Assembly (NCBI GenBank): GCA_026417995.1
Contig: JAOACF010000015.1
Location: 1-32,948 of the forward strand
Origin: Negativicutes bacterium
Lineage (GTDB): Bacteria > Bacillota > Negativicutes > Sporomusales > JAOACF01
Direction: 5' to 3'
Length of the DNA stretch: 32,948 nucleotides
Each line of letters begins with the position of its first letter. Within the stretch, counting starts at the first letter, position 1. This document shows positions 1 to 8,365 of this stretch, piece after piece. Below the pieces are notes generated by a model. It did not search any database. It was given only the letters and a program-made list of their open reading frames with translations, and had not been told where the DNA came from. Position numbers and translations under genes: made by a program.

Positions 1-497
1 GCGTTATTCCCACTGCCGAAGAGTGCGGCATTAAGCTGGCAATTCACCCGGATGACCCGCCCTGGTCTGTGTTTGGGCTGCCGCGCATTGTTGTCTCGCA
101 GGAAAACTTAGATCGCATCGTACGGTTGGTGGACAGTCCATGTAACGGTCTTACCCTCTGCAGCGGTTCGTTGGGAGCCAATATGGCAAACGACATGGTG
201 GAAATTTTCCGGCACTTCGGCAAAATGGGCAAAATCCACTTTGCGCATGTACGCAATATCAAGATTCATGAGCCGGGTGTTTTCGACGAAACCGCGCATA
301 AAGCCGATGACGCATCGCTGGATCTGTACGGCATTATGAAGGCGTTATATGACACGGGCTTTGACGGGCCTATCCGTCCGGATCACGGAAGAATGATCTG
401 GGGCGAAGAAGGCCGGCCGGGTTACGGCCTATATGACCGGGCGCTTGGCGCAGTGTATTTGCAAGGGCTCTGGGATGCGATTGCCAGAACCAAGTAA
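1..497 (+). CDS. uxuA: Mannonate dehydratase, C-terminal part (cut by window edge)
   Basis: This is the last 164 codons of UxuA, which dehydrates D-mannonate to 2-keto-3-deoxygluconate in the cytoplasmic hexuronate pathway. The reading frame is open from base 3, so the gene begins outside the window. Family hallmarks visible are [16 protein letters not shown] near the start of the fragment, [18 protein letters not shown] in the middle, and [11 protein letters not shown] near the end. The His and Asp residues of these stretches belong to the metal-binding region of the family. uxuB follows on the same strand, which fits a glucuronate/galacturonate operon. The 184-base gap to uxuB contains a hairpin, so the two genes may not be expressed equally. 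Identification is secure. Confidence 0.95.
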   Translation, partial: VIPTAEECGIKLAIHPDDPPWSVFGLPRIVVSQENLDRIVRLVDSPCNGLTLCSGSLGANMANDMVEIFRHFGKMGKIHFAHVRNIKIHEPGVFDETAHKADDASLDLYGIMKALYDTGFDGPIRPDHGRMIWGEEGRPGYGLYDRALGAVYLQGLWDAIARTK

Positions 498-583
498 CTG
501 GGTGAGGTGCGTCTATAGGGCTTATATCCGTAAATAAAATAACCGGGTTTGACATCCAAACTTAATTGTCATTGCCAGCTGCA

Positions 584-620
584 GATATAACCTTGTCTGA
601 ATGACAGGGTTATATCTTTG
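584..620 (+). terminator. Hairpin between uxuA and uxuB (possible attenuator or terminator)
   Basis: GATATAACCTTGTC (584-597) pairs with GACAGGGTTATATC (603-616), 13 of 14 positions, around a 5-base loop. Only TTT follows, so it would be a weak terminator. It may instead partly terminate or stabilise the uxuA transcript. The rest of the 498-681 gap shows no ORF with a ribosome-binding site. Confidence 0.5.
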
Positions 621-681
621 TCACGGCAGTGAGTTAGCCAACCGGCGATAAGGATTAGCCTATAAAAAGGGAGAGAGCGCC

Positions 682-2301
682 ATGCTGAATTTAAGCAAAA
701 AAAACATTAAAAACGCCCGCATATGGGAGCAGGCAGGCATAGAAAATATTAAATTTGATTATGATCAAATGTCGGCTTTGACTAAAGCTAATCCGACTTG
801 GGTGCATTTTGGGGCCGGCAATATCTTCCGAGGTTTTATCGCCGTACTGCAGCAGGAACTCTTAAATTCAGGCACAGCAAAAACGGGGATTGTTGCTGTA
901 GAAACGTATGATCATGAGATTATCGATAAAATTTACGCCCCTTATGATAATTTAGGCTTGTTGGTCATTATGCATGCGGACGGCAGCCTGGAAAAAAGCA
1001 TTGTAGGAAGCATCGGCGAAAGCTTGGTGGGTGATCCTTCCCGGGAAAATGACTGGCAAAGGCTAAAAACCATATTTGCTCAACCTTCACTGCAATTAGC
1101 AAGTTTCACCATAACGGAAAAAGGCTATAATTTAACGAACATTTCCGGCGACTATTTGCCTGATGTGCAGCAGGATATAGCAAACGGCCCCCGGCAGCCT
1201 AAAAGCGTCATGGGTAAAGTTGCGTCTTTGGCCTATACCAGATTTAAAAGCGGTGAACTGCCTATCGCTTTTGTCAGCATGGATAATTGTTCCCATAACG
1301 GCGATAAACTTCATGGCGCCGTTGCAGCGATAGCCGGAGCATGGGCTGAGCTGGGTTTGGTTGAAGAAGCTTTTCTTGCCTATATCAATGATCGCCAAAA
1401 AGTGTCTTTCCCCTGGACCATGATCGATAAAATTACCCCCAGACCTGCCGCAAGCGTAAAAGCCGCGCTCAATGAAACCGGTTTTGGCAGTGCCGATATT
1501 ATTTGCACAAGCAAAAATACCTTTATAGCGCCTTTTGTTAACGCCGAAAAACCGCAGTATCTAGTAATCGAGGATAATTTCCCGAATGGCCGTATGCCGC
1601 TGGAGCAGGCGGGAGTGTTTTTCACCGACAGGGAAACTGTGGACAGAGTTGAAAAAATGAAGGTTTGCACCTGTTTAAATCCCCTGCATACCTCCTTGGC
1701 TGTTTTTGGCTGTTTGCTGGGTTATACGCTGATCGCCGATGAAATGAAAGATCCGCACTTGCAAAAACTGGTGGAAAAAATCGGCTATGAAGAAGGTATG
1801 CCGGCTGTGGTTAATCCCGGCATTATAGATCCGGTAGCCTTTATCAAAGAAGTGATCGAGGTAAGGCTGCCAAACCCGTATATCCCTGATACACCGCAAC
1901 GAATTGTGACCGATACGTCGCAGAAGGTAGGCATACGGTTTGGCGAGACAATCAAGGCTTATAGCCTAAGGCGGGATTTGGCGCCGCAAAACCTCAAATA
2001 TATCCCGCTGGTTATCGCCGGCTGGTGCCGGTATTTGATGGGCTTAGACGACCTGGGCAATGAAATGCCGCTAAGTCTCGATCCCTTATTGAGTACGCTA
2101 AAAGCTGCCGTTTCCGGCATCAAGCTGGGGGATGCAGCCTCCGTCGGAGATAAGTTAAAGCCGCTCCTCTCCAATCCGCTAGTCTTTGGCGTCAATCTCT
2201 ATGCTGTTGGTCTGGGAGAAAAAATAGAGAGTTATTTTAAAGAAATGATTGCCGGACCTGGTGCCGTAAGGGCAACATTACACCGATATTTGCAGGCATA
2301 A
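682..2301 (+). CDS. uxuB: Fructuronate reductase / D-mannonate oxidoreductase
   Basis: The 539-residue protein belongs to the long-chain mannitol dehydrogenase family. It would reduce D-fructuronate to D-mannonate with NAD(P)H, the step just before UxuA. The N-terminal nucleotide-binding region shows VHFGAGNIFRGF near residues 40-52. The C-terminal mannitol-dehydrogenase domain includes KVCTCLNPLHTSLAVFG, which carries the conserved Asn/His region of the family. Length is typical for the Firmicute form. The start has GGGAGAGAG about 6 bases upstream. It sits 184 bases after uxuA and is closed by the terminator at 2429-2478. A mannitol or other polyol specificity is possible, but the uxuA neighbour favours UxuB. 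Confidence 0.9.
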   Translation: MLNLSKKNIKNARIWEQAGIENIKFDYDQMSALTKANPTWVHFGAGNIFRGFIAVLQQELLNSGTAKTGIVAVETYDHEIIDKIYAPYDNLGLLVIMHADGSLEKSIVGSIGESLVGDPSRENDWQRLKTIFAQPSLQLASFTITEKGYNLTNISGDYLPDVQQDIANGPRQPKSVMGKVASLAYTRFKSGELPIAFVSMDNCSHNGDKLHGAVAAIAGAWAELGLVEEAFLAYINDRQKVSFPWTMIDKITPRPAASVKAALNETGFGSADIICTSKNTFIAPFVNAEKPQYLVIEDNFPNGRMPLEQAGVFFTDRETVDRVEKMKVCTCLNPLHTSLAVFGCLLGYTLIADEMKDPHLQKLVEKIGYEEGMPAVVNPGIIDPVAFIKEVIEVRLPNPYIPDTPQRIVTDTSQKVGIRFGETIKAYSLRRDLAPQNLKYIPLVIAGWCRYLMGLDDLGNEMPLSLDPLLSTLKAAVSGIKLGDAASVGDKLKPLLSNPLVFGVNLYAVGLGEKIESYFKEMIAGPGAVRATLHRYLQA

Positions 2302-2351
2302 TAAAACTGCTAACGCGGGCCCTCGCAGCCTTACAAACAGACCTGAACGGA

Positions 2352-2412
2352 GCAGGCCGTTATGCAAAGCGGAGGTTAAGCGACAGCATCGAAACGGCGC
2401 ATGACGGCCTGC
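2352..2412. repeat. Imperfect 14-base inverted repeat downstream of uxuB
   Basis: GCAGGCCGTTATGC (2352-2365) is the reverse complement of GCATGACGGCCTGC (2399-2412) at 13 of 14 positions, separated by 33 bases. It lies between the uxuB stop and the terminator and is not followed by a T-run. It could be a processing or stabilising hairpin or the core of a small dispersed repeat. Confidence 0.45.
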
Positions 2413-2428
2413 GGAGGCGGAAAACTTC

Positions 2429-2478
2429 TACTAAATATAAAAAAAGAGGGAACTGTTCCCTCTTTTTTATATTTAGTA
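2429..2478. terminator. Bidirectional intrinsic terminator
   Basis: A long A/T-flanked stem with a GAGGGAAC...GTTCCCTC core and A-run/T-run flanks (one bulge) separates convergent uxuB (+) and the hypothetical gene at 2473 (-). It overlaps the stop codon of the minus-strand gene. Confidence 0.9.
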
Positions 2479-2982
2479 ACCAATGATAAGCAAACTGTCG
2501 ATTAAGCTATATACCCGCTCCAGGCAGGAAAGACGTTTGACGGTTTTGTTATAATATTCCGTGGCATTTTGCTGTCCCTGGCGAATGACCGGCACCAGCA
2601 GCACGCCATGGCGAATGAGCGGGGATTCGGCAAATTTGCAGATATTTTTCCAGATATTATTGACTTCCCCTTTTTCCACCTCAATGGCAATTTGCAGTTG
2701 GGGATGAAAGAAATCAACCTCGAAATTCAAGCCCTTGTTGAACAGATTGGCACACTTGCGGTTGGTCACCGAATGCAAAAAGCCGATTTTCTTTAAATCT
2801 TCCGCAATGATCCTCTCGGCTTCAACGCTTTTGCGGAACGGAGTATTGCGCACATCGGCCAGCGCCTCGCGGTTGCCGGTCACGGCCCGAAACAAGAGCT
2901 TGTCCAACGGGTTGTCAACCGCGCGGTGCAAATACTGAAACGGCGGCAAGGGTTCCTGCGGGGCGATGCGTTTTATGGCCAC
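2473..2982 (-). CDS. Hypothetical protein, possible PD-(D/E)xK-type nuclease fold
   Basis: The 169-residue protein is not a family I can name. A central stretch (about residues 88-110) reads NFEVDFFHPQLQIAIEVEKGEVNN: an acidic residue in one beta strand, a turn, then IAIEVEKG. That spacing resembles the D...(E/Q)x(E/K) core of PD-(D/E)xK nucleases, with the variant E-V-E-K. No DNA-recognition domain, methylase or partner is nearby. Its start overlaps the end of the SpoIID-like gene upstream by 10 bases, so the two are probably translationally coupled. Coding is supported by the overlap and by the terminator at its 3' end. The nuclease fold is an inference from a short motif only. Confidence 0.7.
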   Translation of the reverse strand: MAIKRIAPQEPLPPFQYLHRAVDNPLDKLLFRAVTGNREALADVRNTPFRKSVEAERIIAEDLKKIGFLHSVTNRKCANLFNKGLNFEVDFFHPQLQIAIEVEKGEVNNIWKNICKFAESPLIRHGVLLVPVIRQGQQNATEYYNKTVKRLSCLERVYSLIDSLLIIGY

Positions 2983-3992
2983 AATTTCTTAATCTCCGTA
3001 CCGGGGTAATAGTGTTTAATAATATCTTCCGCTTTCCAGCCCTTTTGGGCATAGTTATAGGCGCCCCACTGGCAAAGACCTACGCCGTTGCCCCAGCCCA
3101 AACCTTTAAAGGTAAAGCTGCCGCCATCATAAGTCATTTCGGTAATCAGCGTGGATTTCAATCGGTCATACCCTACCGCCCGGCGGAATTCGGCGCCATA
3201 CATCTTTTTATCGCCTGCGCCGATATAGAGGATGCGTCCGGATGGCCCTTTTTCCAAAATTTTAATGTCGCCCGGATTGCCGTTATAACCAATGGCTCTT
3301 GCCACTTCACTGCCCGGTATCTTCGCCGTCCAGGACTGAATGTTAGACGGGGCGCTTTCAAAGCAGGTATCGGTTACCGGCTGAAAATAGGGTGTCGGAT
3401 GGGTGATTTCCCTGGGAAAACTTTCTTCGCGGGTGGCGCCGATCTGACCGTTGCAAGAGCTGTAGATGGCGTTAACCAGCCCGCCTGCATATAAGAGAGT
3501 CATGCCGCGGGTTTTTTGCACAGCCTGCCGGACAGTGTCATTAACCTTTTCCGGCGCATACGCCTGCAATTCTTCTTTCGATGTACTCACGTCCGCATTA
3601 TGCATATTGCGAATGATCCCGGCTTCAATTGCGCTGATTGTCAACGTCCGGGACGCAATGGCCTGCGCCGCCATAGCCTCCAGCGGCCAGTCAGGCTGCA
3701 TTTCCTGCGCGATAACACCCTCAATATATTTCTCTAGGGGCATGCTTTCAATATAGCCTTTATCGGCGCGCCACACCTTGATCACCGGCTCGGCTTTATA
3801 CTTGTCCACATCCAGCGCAGGTACGCCGGGAATGGGCTGCGGGGCTGGCTGGGCCGGCGCGGGAACCTGCTGGCTTGGCGGCGTTCCCGGCGCAGGTTTG
3901 GGGGCGGGAGGACGCAGCAGCGTATACAGTCCCGTGGCGAGCAGTACGGCGATAACAGCGTAAATTGCGATTTTCGACTTGTTCATTTGCAT
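2973..3992 (-). CDS. SpoIID/LytB-domain protein (peptidoglycan lytic transglycosylase family)
   Basis: The 339-residue protein has one N-terminal membrane segment (about residues 7-26), a Pro/Ala-rich linker (28-57), then a complete SpoIID domain. Domain marks are YIEGVIAQEM, WPLEAMAAQAIASRT, YSSCNGQ and the C-terminal GWGNGVGLCQWGAYNYAQKG. SpoIID of Bacillus is a denuding glycan-strand lytic transglycosylase needed for engulfment; a Glu in the first motif is thought to be catalytic. Two starts are possible: ATG at 3992 or ATG at 3986, each with a GAGG- or GGGAG-type site 7 bases away. No spoIIIM/spoIIQ-like genes are adjacent, so it may be canonical SpoIID or a paralogue acting on vegetative or spore wall. 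Confidence 0.9.
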   Translation of the reverse strand: MQMNKSKIAIYAVIAVLLATGLYTLLRPPAPKPAPGTPPSQQVPAPAQPAPQPIPGVPALDVDKYKAEPVIKVWRADKGYIESMPLEKYIEGVIAQEMQPDWPLEAMAAQAIASRTLTISAIEAGIIRNMHNADVSTSKEELQAYAPEKVNDTVRQAVQKTRGMTLLYAGGLVNAIYSSCNGQIGATREESFPREITHPTPYFQPVTDTCFESAPSNIQSWTAKIPGSEVARAIGYNGNPGDIKILEKGPSGRILYIGAGDKKMYGAEFRRAVGYDRLKSTLITEMTYDGGSFTFKGLGWGNGVGLCQWGAYNYAQKGWKAEDIIKHYYPGTEIKKLWP

Positions 3993-4004
3993 TCTCCCAC
4001 CTCA

Positions 4005-4516
4005 AGCCTTAGTATGGCACTCTGCCGTCCCCCCTATACGCTTCCCGGCGCTATTTTGCCAGAAGAAACAACCGCGGGTCAACCACCATTTATTTTTTCG
4101 CTTCCTGATTTCATAGCACTCCTGCGCCGGCATAAAAAACAGCCCCACTCATATTCTATAGCTCTTGTTTCCGGTCGATAGGTTACCCAGAAAACAGGAT
4201 ACTGCCGCGTAGCTAGCTCCCGCTCGATGAATCGGCGATTTATCCGACCCATCATGTGCGGTGGAAGGAATATCGATTTTTAGACCGTCGCAGGGACACG
4301 TGTCATTGCGAACGCTTGTATAGCAATCTCAGGTTGCCGCTCTGCGGCATGGGACATCTCGCATGGATGTTGGTCGTAAAGTTTCGGTTTTTTAAGCGTG
4401 CAATTTATCGCCGCAACAACGCTGTGTCGAATTTTGCGAAAATAGTGATGTTTATGGCAGGTTAACGTAAATAAATGGCGAAAATATTCATTGCAAACTA
4501 ACTATATGGAGGACCA
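4005..4516. other. Gene-poor intergenic region between divergent genes
   Basis: About 500 bases separate the SpoIID-like gene (-) from the HD-GYP gene (+). ORFs of 64 and 69 codons here lack ribosome-binding sites and have no recognisable sequence, so I do not call them. The region contains a degenerate copy of a dispersed repeat at 4302-4330. No convincing riboswitch fold was recognised. Confidence 0.6.
4302..4330 (+). repeat. Degenerate dispersed repeat of the GTCATTGCGA...GCAATCTC type
   Basis: GTCATTGCGAACGC (4302-4315) followed by TAGCAATCTC (4321-4330) resembles the outer arms of a short palindromic repeat common in many anaerobic Firmicutes and other bacteria. The usual central GC-rich arms are not preserved. 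From memory of that repeat; not checked against a database. Confidence 0.4.
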
Positions 4517-5902
4517 ATGCTCAAAGCGCTTACCCGCATATCGCTTCGCACGAAACTTTTTGCATCTTTTATGATATTTTCGTTGTTTATCCTTGTCGGC
4601 GTAAGCTACAATTTATACACGCATATAGTAACACGCCATACAGAATTTCTGCGGCGGGAGTTAAAGTCGCTGGCGGCTATTACCGCCATACAACTCCCAG
4701 GAGACATACTTGAGGAGCTAACCACCCCCGAGCAGGAAGCAAGCAGCGATTATATCCGGCTAAAGCAGTTACTGGCAACAATTGCCGATCAGAGTTCCCA
4801 ACTGAAATATATATATACCTTGCGCAAAACAGAAAAGCCTGGCATATATCAATTCATCGTTGACGGCGACCCTGACCCGGCATCGGCGGCGCATATCGGA
4901 GAATTGTATGACGGCAGACATGTTCCCGCCTTAGAAGACGCTTTTTTGGCACCAAGCGCGGATAGTGAATTTTTCACTGATCAATGGGGCACCACCCTTT
5001 CCGGCTATGCGCCTGTTTTCAATTCCCGCGGCGAAACAGTAGCCATTGTGGGCCTCGACATGACTATGGATTATTTTCTCGCTGATTTGAAAATTTTTCG
5101 CGATAAATTTTTATATATTGCAACCGCAGCCAGCATTTTAGCCTTTTTGATTAGTTTGGCGCTAACGCACGCATTCGCCAAACGGATGCTGGAGCTGGAG
5201 AATGCCGCTGAGCAGATTGCCTGCGGCCAGAACGTGATTCACTTAACTACAGGCAATGACGAGGTTTCGCCGCTGGCATTAAAATTACAGCATTTAGCCA
5301 TTGCTCTAAACAACGAGCGCGAAACTATACTGCTGTCGGCAGTCGAAGCTTTGCTTACTGCTTTAGAGGCTAAAGACCCGTATACCTCCGGACATTCATC
5401 CGAAGTAGCCTCGCTGTCTGTGCAAATTGCCTGCAAGTTGCAACTGTCGTCGCAAGAAATTTTCAAAATACGCCTTGCCGCGCTCCTTCACGATATCGGC
5501 AAAATAGGCATTCCTGACAGCGTGTTAAATAAAGCCGGTCCCTTAACACAAGAGGAATGGAAGTTAATTAAACAACACCCTGCTATCGGCGCAAAAATCA
5601 TAGCCGGCATTCCGGCGCTGGCCGATCTGGCGCTCGCGGTAAGTTGCCACCACTGCCGCTTTGACGGCACGGGTTACCCAGCGACGGCCGGTGAACAAAT
5701 TCCTCTTGCCGCCCGCATTATCGCTGTGGCGGACAGCTTTCAGGCTATGACTGCCGACCGTCCCTACCGCCGGGGGTTAGCGCCAGAGGAGGCGCTCGCT
5801 GAGATCAAACGCTGCGCCGGAACACAATTTGATCCTGCGATTGCAGATATATTTATTATGCTCCAGAAAAAAAATCCAATCTCCTTTGCGAAAAAAGGCT
5901 GA
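4517..5902 (+). CDS. Membrane-anchored HD-GYP domain protein (putative c-di-GMP phosphodiesterase)
   Basis: The 461-residue protein has a membrane segment at about 14-34, an extracytoplasmic sensor region (35-198), a second membrane segment (199-220), a HAMP-like linker, and an HD-GYP domain (about 275-450). The metal-binding HD pair is LLHDIGKIGIP (H325, D326). The GYP signature is FDGTGYP (G386-P388), preceded by the His pair H378-H379, so all key residues appear intact. Such proteins hydrolyse cyclic di-GMP in response to an external or membrane signal. The ATG has GGAGG 4 bases upstream, a little short. It is monocistronic, closed by a hairpin at 5897-5931. The ligand of the sensor region is unknown. 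Confidence 0.92.
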   Translation: MLKALTRISLRTKLFASFMIFSLFILVGVSYNLYTHIVTRHTEFLRRELKSLAAITAIQLPGDILEELTTPEQEASSDYIRLKQLLATIADQSSQLKYIYTLRKTEKPGIYQFIVDGDPDPASAAHIGELYDGRHVPALEDAFLAPSADSEFFTDQWGTTLSGYAPVFNSRGETVAIVGLDMTMDYFLADLKIFRDKFLYIATAASILAFLISLALTHAFAKRMLELENAAEQIACGQNVIHLTTGNDEVSPLALKLQHLAIALNNERETILLSAVEALLTALEAKDPYTSGHSSEVASLSVQIACKLQLSSQEIFKIRLAALLHDIGKIGIPDSVLNKAGPLTQEEWKLIKQHPAIGAKIIAGIPALADLALAVSCHHCRFDGTGYPATAGEQIPLAARIIAVADSFQAMTADRPYRRGLAPEEALAEIKRCAGTQFDPAIADIFIMLQKKNPISFAKKG

Positions 5903-5931
5903 TATCTCAGAACGAGTATCAGCCTTTTTTT
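5891..5931. terminator. Bidirectional intrinsic terminator
   Basis: GGCTGATA (5897-5904) pairs with TATCAGCC (5917-5924), followed by seven T on the plus strand and preceded by six A, which serve as the T-run for the minus strand. It lies between convergent HD-GYP (+) and phoU (-). Confidence 0.92.
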
Positions 5932-5944
5932 GCTGTCGCTGAAT

Positions 5945-6610
5945 TTATTTCTTTTTCTGCGCCGGAAAACCGGTAGCGATATAAATGACCCACTCCGCCA
6001 CATTGGTGGCCCGATCCGCCACTCGCTCCAAATACCTGACGGCATTGTTGATTTCCAGCAGCGCCGCTTGCTCTTTGGCATTGCCGATGTTTAGCAAAGC
6101 CAGTTTGGCGATGATCGCTTTGCGCAATTTATTGACCTCGGCATCTTGCTCCCGTACGCAGCCGGCTAATTCGGCGTCTTGTTTTTGATAGGCCTCGACC
6201 GCATTCGTCATCATGACAGCTGCTTTCCGCCCCAAAATTTCGATTTCAGGCATTAGCTCCAGGCACGGTCTTACATCCTCTGGCAGCAAGCGCTTCTGCA
6301 CGCTTTTGGCTATGTTATTCGCATAGTCTGCTACCCGCTCGATTTCGGAGGCTATTTTCAGACTGGCTACTAAAAAACGGACGTCCGTAGCCGCAGGCGC
6401 CTGGGTAGCAATGGTTACGATACAAGCCTTATCAATCAGGGCATTTAACGTATCCACCGCTTTTTCATATTGCCGTGATTCTTGGGCATCGCCAGCATTC
6501 AGCGTAGTCAACGCCTTCACTGCGGCCTCCACCGATAAAACTGTTTTATGTCCCATATCGCAAATTTCATCGCGGATCTTGGCCAATTCATCCAGATATC
6601 CTTTTCGCAT
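5945..6610 (-). CDS. phoU: Phosphate-specific transport system accessory protein PhoU
   Basis: This 221-residue two-repeat PhoU protein carries the paired motifs ASEIERVADYANNIA and NAVRYLERVADRATNVAEW, one in each half. Both have the E-x-x-R-x-x-D core that binds metal clusters. PhoU links the Pst phosphate transporter with the PhoR histidine kinase and lowers phosphate uptake. I place the start at the ATG at 6608-6610 (MRKGYLDEL...), 9 bases from AAGGAG and matching the usual N-terminus. The ATG at 6616 lies only 3 bases from that site, and the longer ORF reaching 6742 would run into the divergent promoter. No pst or phoR genes are adjacent, so it stands alone in this window. Confidence 0.93.
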   Translation of the reverse strand: MRKGYLDELAKIRDEICDMGHKTVLSVEAAVKALTTLNAGDAQESRQYEKAVDTLNALIDKACIVTIATQAPAATDVRFLVASLKIASEIERVADYANNIAKSVQKRLLPEDVRPCLELMPEIEILGRKAAVMMTNAVEAYQKQDAELAGCVREQDAEVNKLRKAIIAKLALLNIGNAKEQAALLEINNAVRYLERVADRATNVAEWVIYIATGFPAQKKK

Positions 6611-6735
6611 GCGCATCAGCTCCTTATTACCATATAATATTCCCGCATCTAACCTGGCAATGCCTATGAAATATCCCCAAAGATCTGGAGTTATCTTATT
6701 CTGGGCGGATTTTCCGAAGTCCTCTTTAAAATTTG

Positions 6736-6764
6736 CTGACAATTATAATAATATCCGTTATAAT
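6736..6764 (+). promoter_or_regulatory. Promoter of the tetR-like efflux operon
   Basis: CTGACA (6736-6741) and TATAAT (6759-6764) are separated by 17 bases. A second TATAAT on the opposite strand (6742-6747) could serve divergent phoU, but its -35 is poor. Confidence 0.7.
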
Positions 6765-6780
6765 TTAATCAAACGATTAA
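6765..6780. promoter_or_regulatory. Candidate TetR-family operator
   Basis: TTAATC-AAAC-GATTAA is a perfect 6+6 inverted repeat placed immediately after the -10 box and just before the ribosome-binding site of the regulator gene. That is where an autoregulatory TetR repressor would block initiation. The assignment to the adjacent regulator is inferred from position. Confidence 0.6.
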
Positions 6781-6794
6781 TTAAGGAGGCGGAC

Positions 6795-7397
6795 ATGCGG
6801 GAAAAAGACGCACCGACAAAACTTTTAGAAACTGCTACCGCCCTGTTTGCACAAAAAGGCTATGCCGCCGTGTCGATTAGACAATTGGCCCAGGCTGCCG
6901 GCATAAACAGCGCTCTTATCTCATATTATTATGGCGGCAAAGACGGGCTGTACCGCGCCGTACTCGAAACTGAACTTTCCCGGCTGGCGTCCGGCGTTGC
7001 GGCAATTGTGGCGGCCAATCTGCCGCCGCTAGCGCGGCTTAGACGGTTTGCCGCGCTGATTACCAAGCTGCACCACGACAGCCCTTACCTGCTGCGCCTG
7101 GCAACAAGCGAACTGACAAATCCCACTGCCTGTTTTGAAACGGTAGTCAAGCCGTATATTGAACGCAATTATCAGTTTCTCCAAAACACCTTGCGGGAAG
7201 GAATCGAGCAAGGCGAAATCCGCGCCGATATTGACCCCGCTTATGGCTGCCTGTCCTTGGTCGGCATCATCAACTTTTATTTCATTGCCAAACCGCTTGC
7301 CGGACGCCTGCTGCCGCCGGCAGCCGATCACGATTATGCTTATGCCCGACAAGCCATTGAGATATATTTAGATGGGATAAGGAGGAGCAACCCATGA
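6795..7397 (+). CDS. TetR-family transcriptional regulator of the adjacent efflux operon
   Basis: The 200-residue protein has an N-terminal TetR helix-turn-helix (about residues 8-55; LLETATALFAQKGYAAVSIRQLAQAAGI, then SALISYYYGGKDGLY as recognition helix) and a ligand-binding C-terminal domain. The start at 6795 has AAGGAGG 5 bases upstream and follows a promoter and palindromic operator; a longer upstream ORF in the same frame has neither. Its stop overlaps the next ATG by 4 bases, making it the first gene of the efflux operon. The arrangement matches CecR (YbiH), the TetR regulator of ybhGFSR in E. coli. The inducer is unknown. Confidence 0.92.
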   Translation: MREKDAPTKLLETATALFAQKGYAAVSIRQLAQAAGINSALISYYYGGKDGLYRAVLETELSRLASGVAAIVAANLPPLARLRRFAALITKLHHDSPYLLRLATSELTNPTACFETVVKPYIERNYQFLQNTLREGIEQGEIRADIDPAYGCLSLVGIINFYFIAKPLAGRLLPPAADHDYAYARQAIEIYLDGIRRSNP

Positions 7398-8365
7398 ACA
7401 AGCGCCTTGCCGCCGGCATCTTGCTGTTTGTCCTCTTGACGGCCGCAGCCGGTTATAAGCTGTTATCACGCCAGGAAGCGGCGATAACGGCGACAGGAAC
7501 GATAGAAATTACCCGAGCTGACGTCATGCCCAAGGTTAGCGGCTATCTCACGGCTCTCCCCATAAAAGCAGGCGATGTTATCAAGGCCGGCGACCTGGTC
7601 GCCCGCATCGGCCGCCCCGATCTTGAAGCACAGGTGCTGCGGGATGAGGCGGCGCTCGCCCGGGCTCAGATTCAGCTCAGCGATTTGGAAAAAGGCTCGC
7701 GCAGCCAAGAACGCCAGGAAGCCGCGGCCAGCCTGGCCGCGGCGCAGTCGGTGTACGACAAAGCCAAAGCCGATCTTGACCGCTACAGTGCGCTCTATCA
7801 AAGCGGTGCCATTTCCGCCCAGCAGCTTGACGCGGCAAAATCGGCCAGTGACGTGGCGCTCAATGCCCTTTTGGCCGCGCGCTCGCGCCACAGCCTGGTC
7901 GAAGAAGGCTACCGGTCTGACCTCGTGGAGGCCCAGCGGCTGGAAGTTGCCCGCGCCAAAGCTATCTTGGACGCATCCCGGGCAATGCTGGCAGACACGA
8001 TTGTTACCAGTCCGCTGTCGGGTTTGATACTCACCAAGAACTTCGAAAGCGGCGAATATGTCAATCCCGGTTCACCGATTGCCACCGTAGGCGACCTGAG
8101 CGACTGCTGGGTCAAGATTTATATACCCTCAACCCAACTGGGTTTAATTAAAGTGGGACAGCCGGCGGCGGTAAAGATCGACTCCTATCCGGATCGCATT
8201 TTTGCGGGTGAAATTAAAGAGATTAGCCAAAATGCCGAATTCACGCCCCGCCAGAGCATTACCCAGCGTGAGCGCGCAAACCTGGTATTTGCCGTAAAGG
8301 TGAAGATCAATAATGCCGATGGGCTGCTAAAGCCCGGCATGCCCGCCGATGTGACGTTGCGATGA
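7394..8365 (+). CDS. HlyD/YbhG-family membrane fusion protein
   Basis: This 323-residue periplasmic adaptor has an N-terminal signal or membrane anchor (about 4-22). The first lipoyl half is ITRADVMPKVSGYL...GDVIKAGDLVARI, followed by a long Ala/Gln/Lys-rich coiled-coil hairpin (about 75-205) and the second lipoyl half, TSPLSGLILTKNFESGEYVNPGSPIATV. A beta-barrel region ends in LKPGMPADVTL. It would connect the inner-membrane ABC exporter with an outer-membrane channel, which fits a diderm host. No TolC gene is visible here. It overlaps the regulator and the first ATPase gene by 4 bases each. Confidence 0.92.
   Translation: MNKRLAAGILLFVLLTAAAGYKLLSRQEAAITATGTIEITRADVMPKVSGYLTALPIKAGDVIKAGDLVARIGRPDLEAQVLRDEAALARAQIQLSDLEKGSRSQERQEAAASLAAAQSVYDKAKADLDRYSALYQSGAISAQQLDAAKSASDVALNALLAARSRHSLVEEGYRSDLVEAQRLEVARAKAILDASRAMLADTIVTSPLSGLILTKNFESGEYVNPGSPIATVGDLSDCWVKIYIPSTQLGLIKVGQPAAVKIDSYPDRIFAGEIKEISQNAEFTPRQSITQRERANLVFAVKVKINNADGLLKPGMPADVTLR

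Noticed and set aside
2352-2412. Inverted repeat after uxuB considered as a terminator
   Set aside because: The 33-base loop and absence of a T-run argue against it; the true terminator lies just downstream at 2429-2478.
3987-4465. Two plus-strand ORFs of 64 and 69 codons between the SpoIID-like and HD-GYP genes
   Set aside because: No ribosome-binding sites, arginine/proline-rich random-looking translations, and the second one runs through a repeat relic.
6411-6794. N-terminal extension of the TetR-like protein by 128 codons
   Set aside because: It would run antisense through phoU and upstream of the promoter, while the start at 6795 has an ideal AAGGAGG and gives a normal TetR length.
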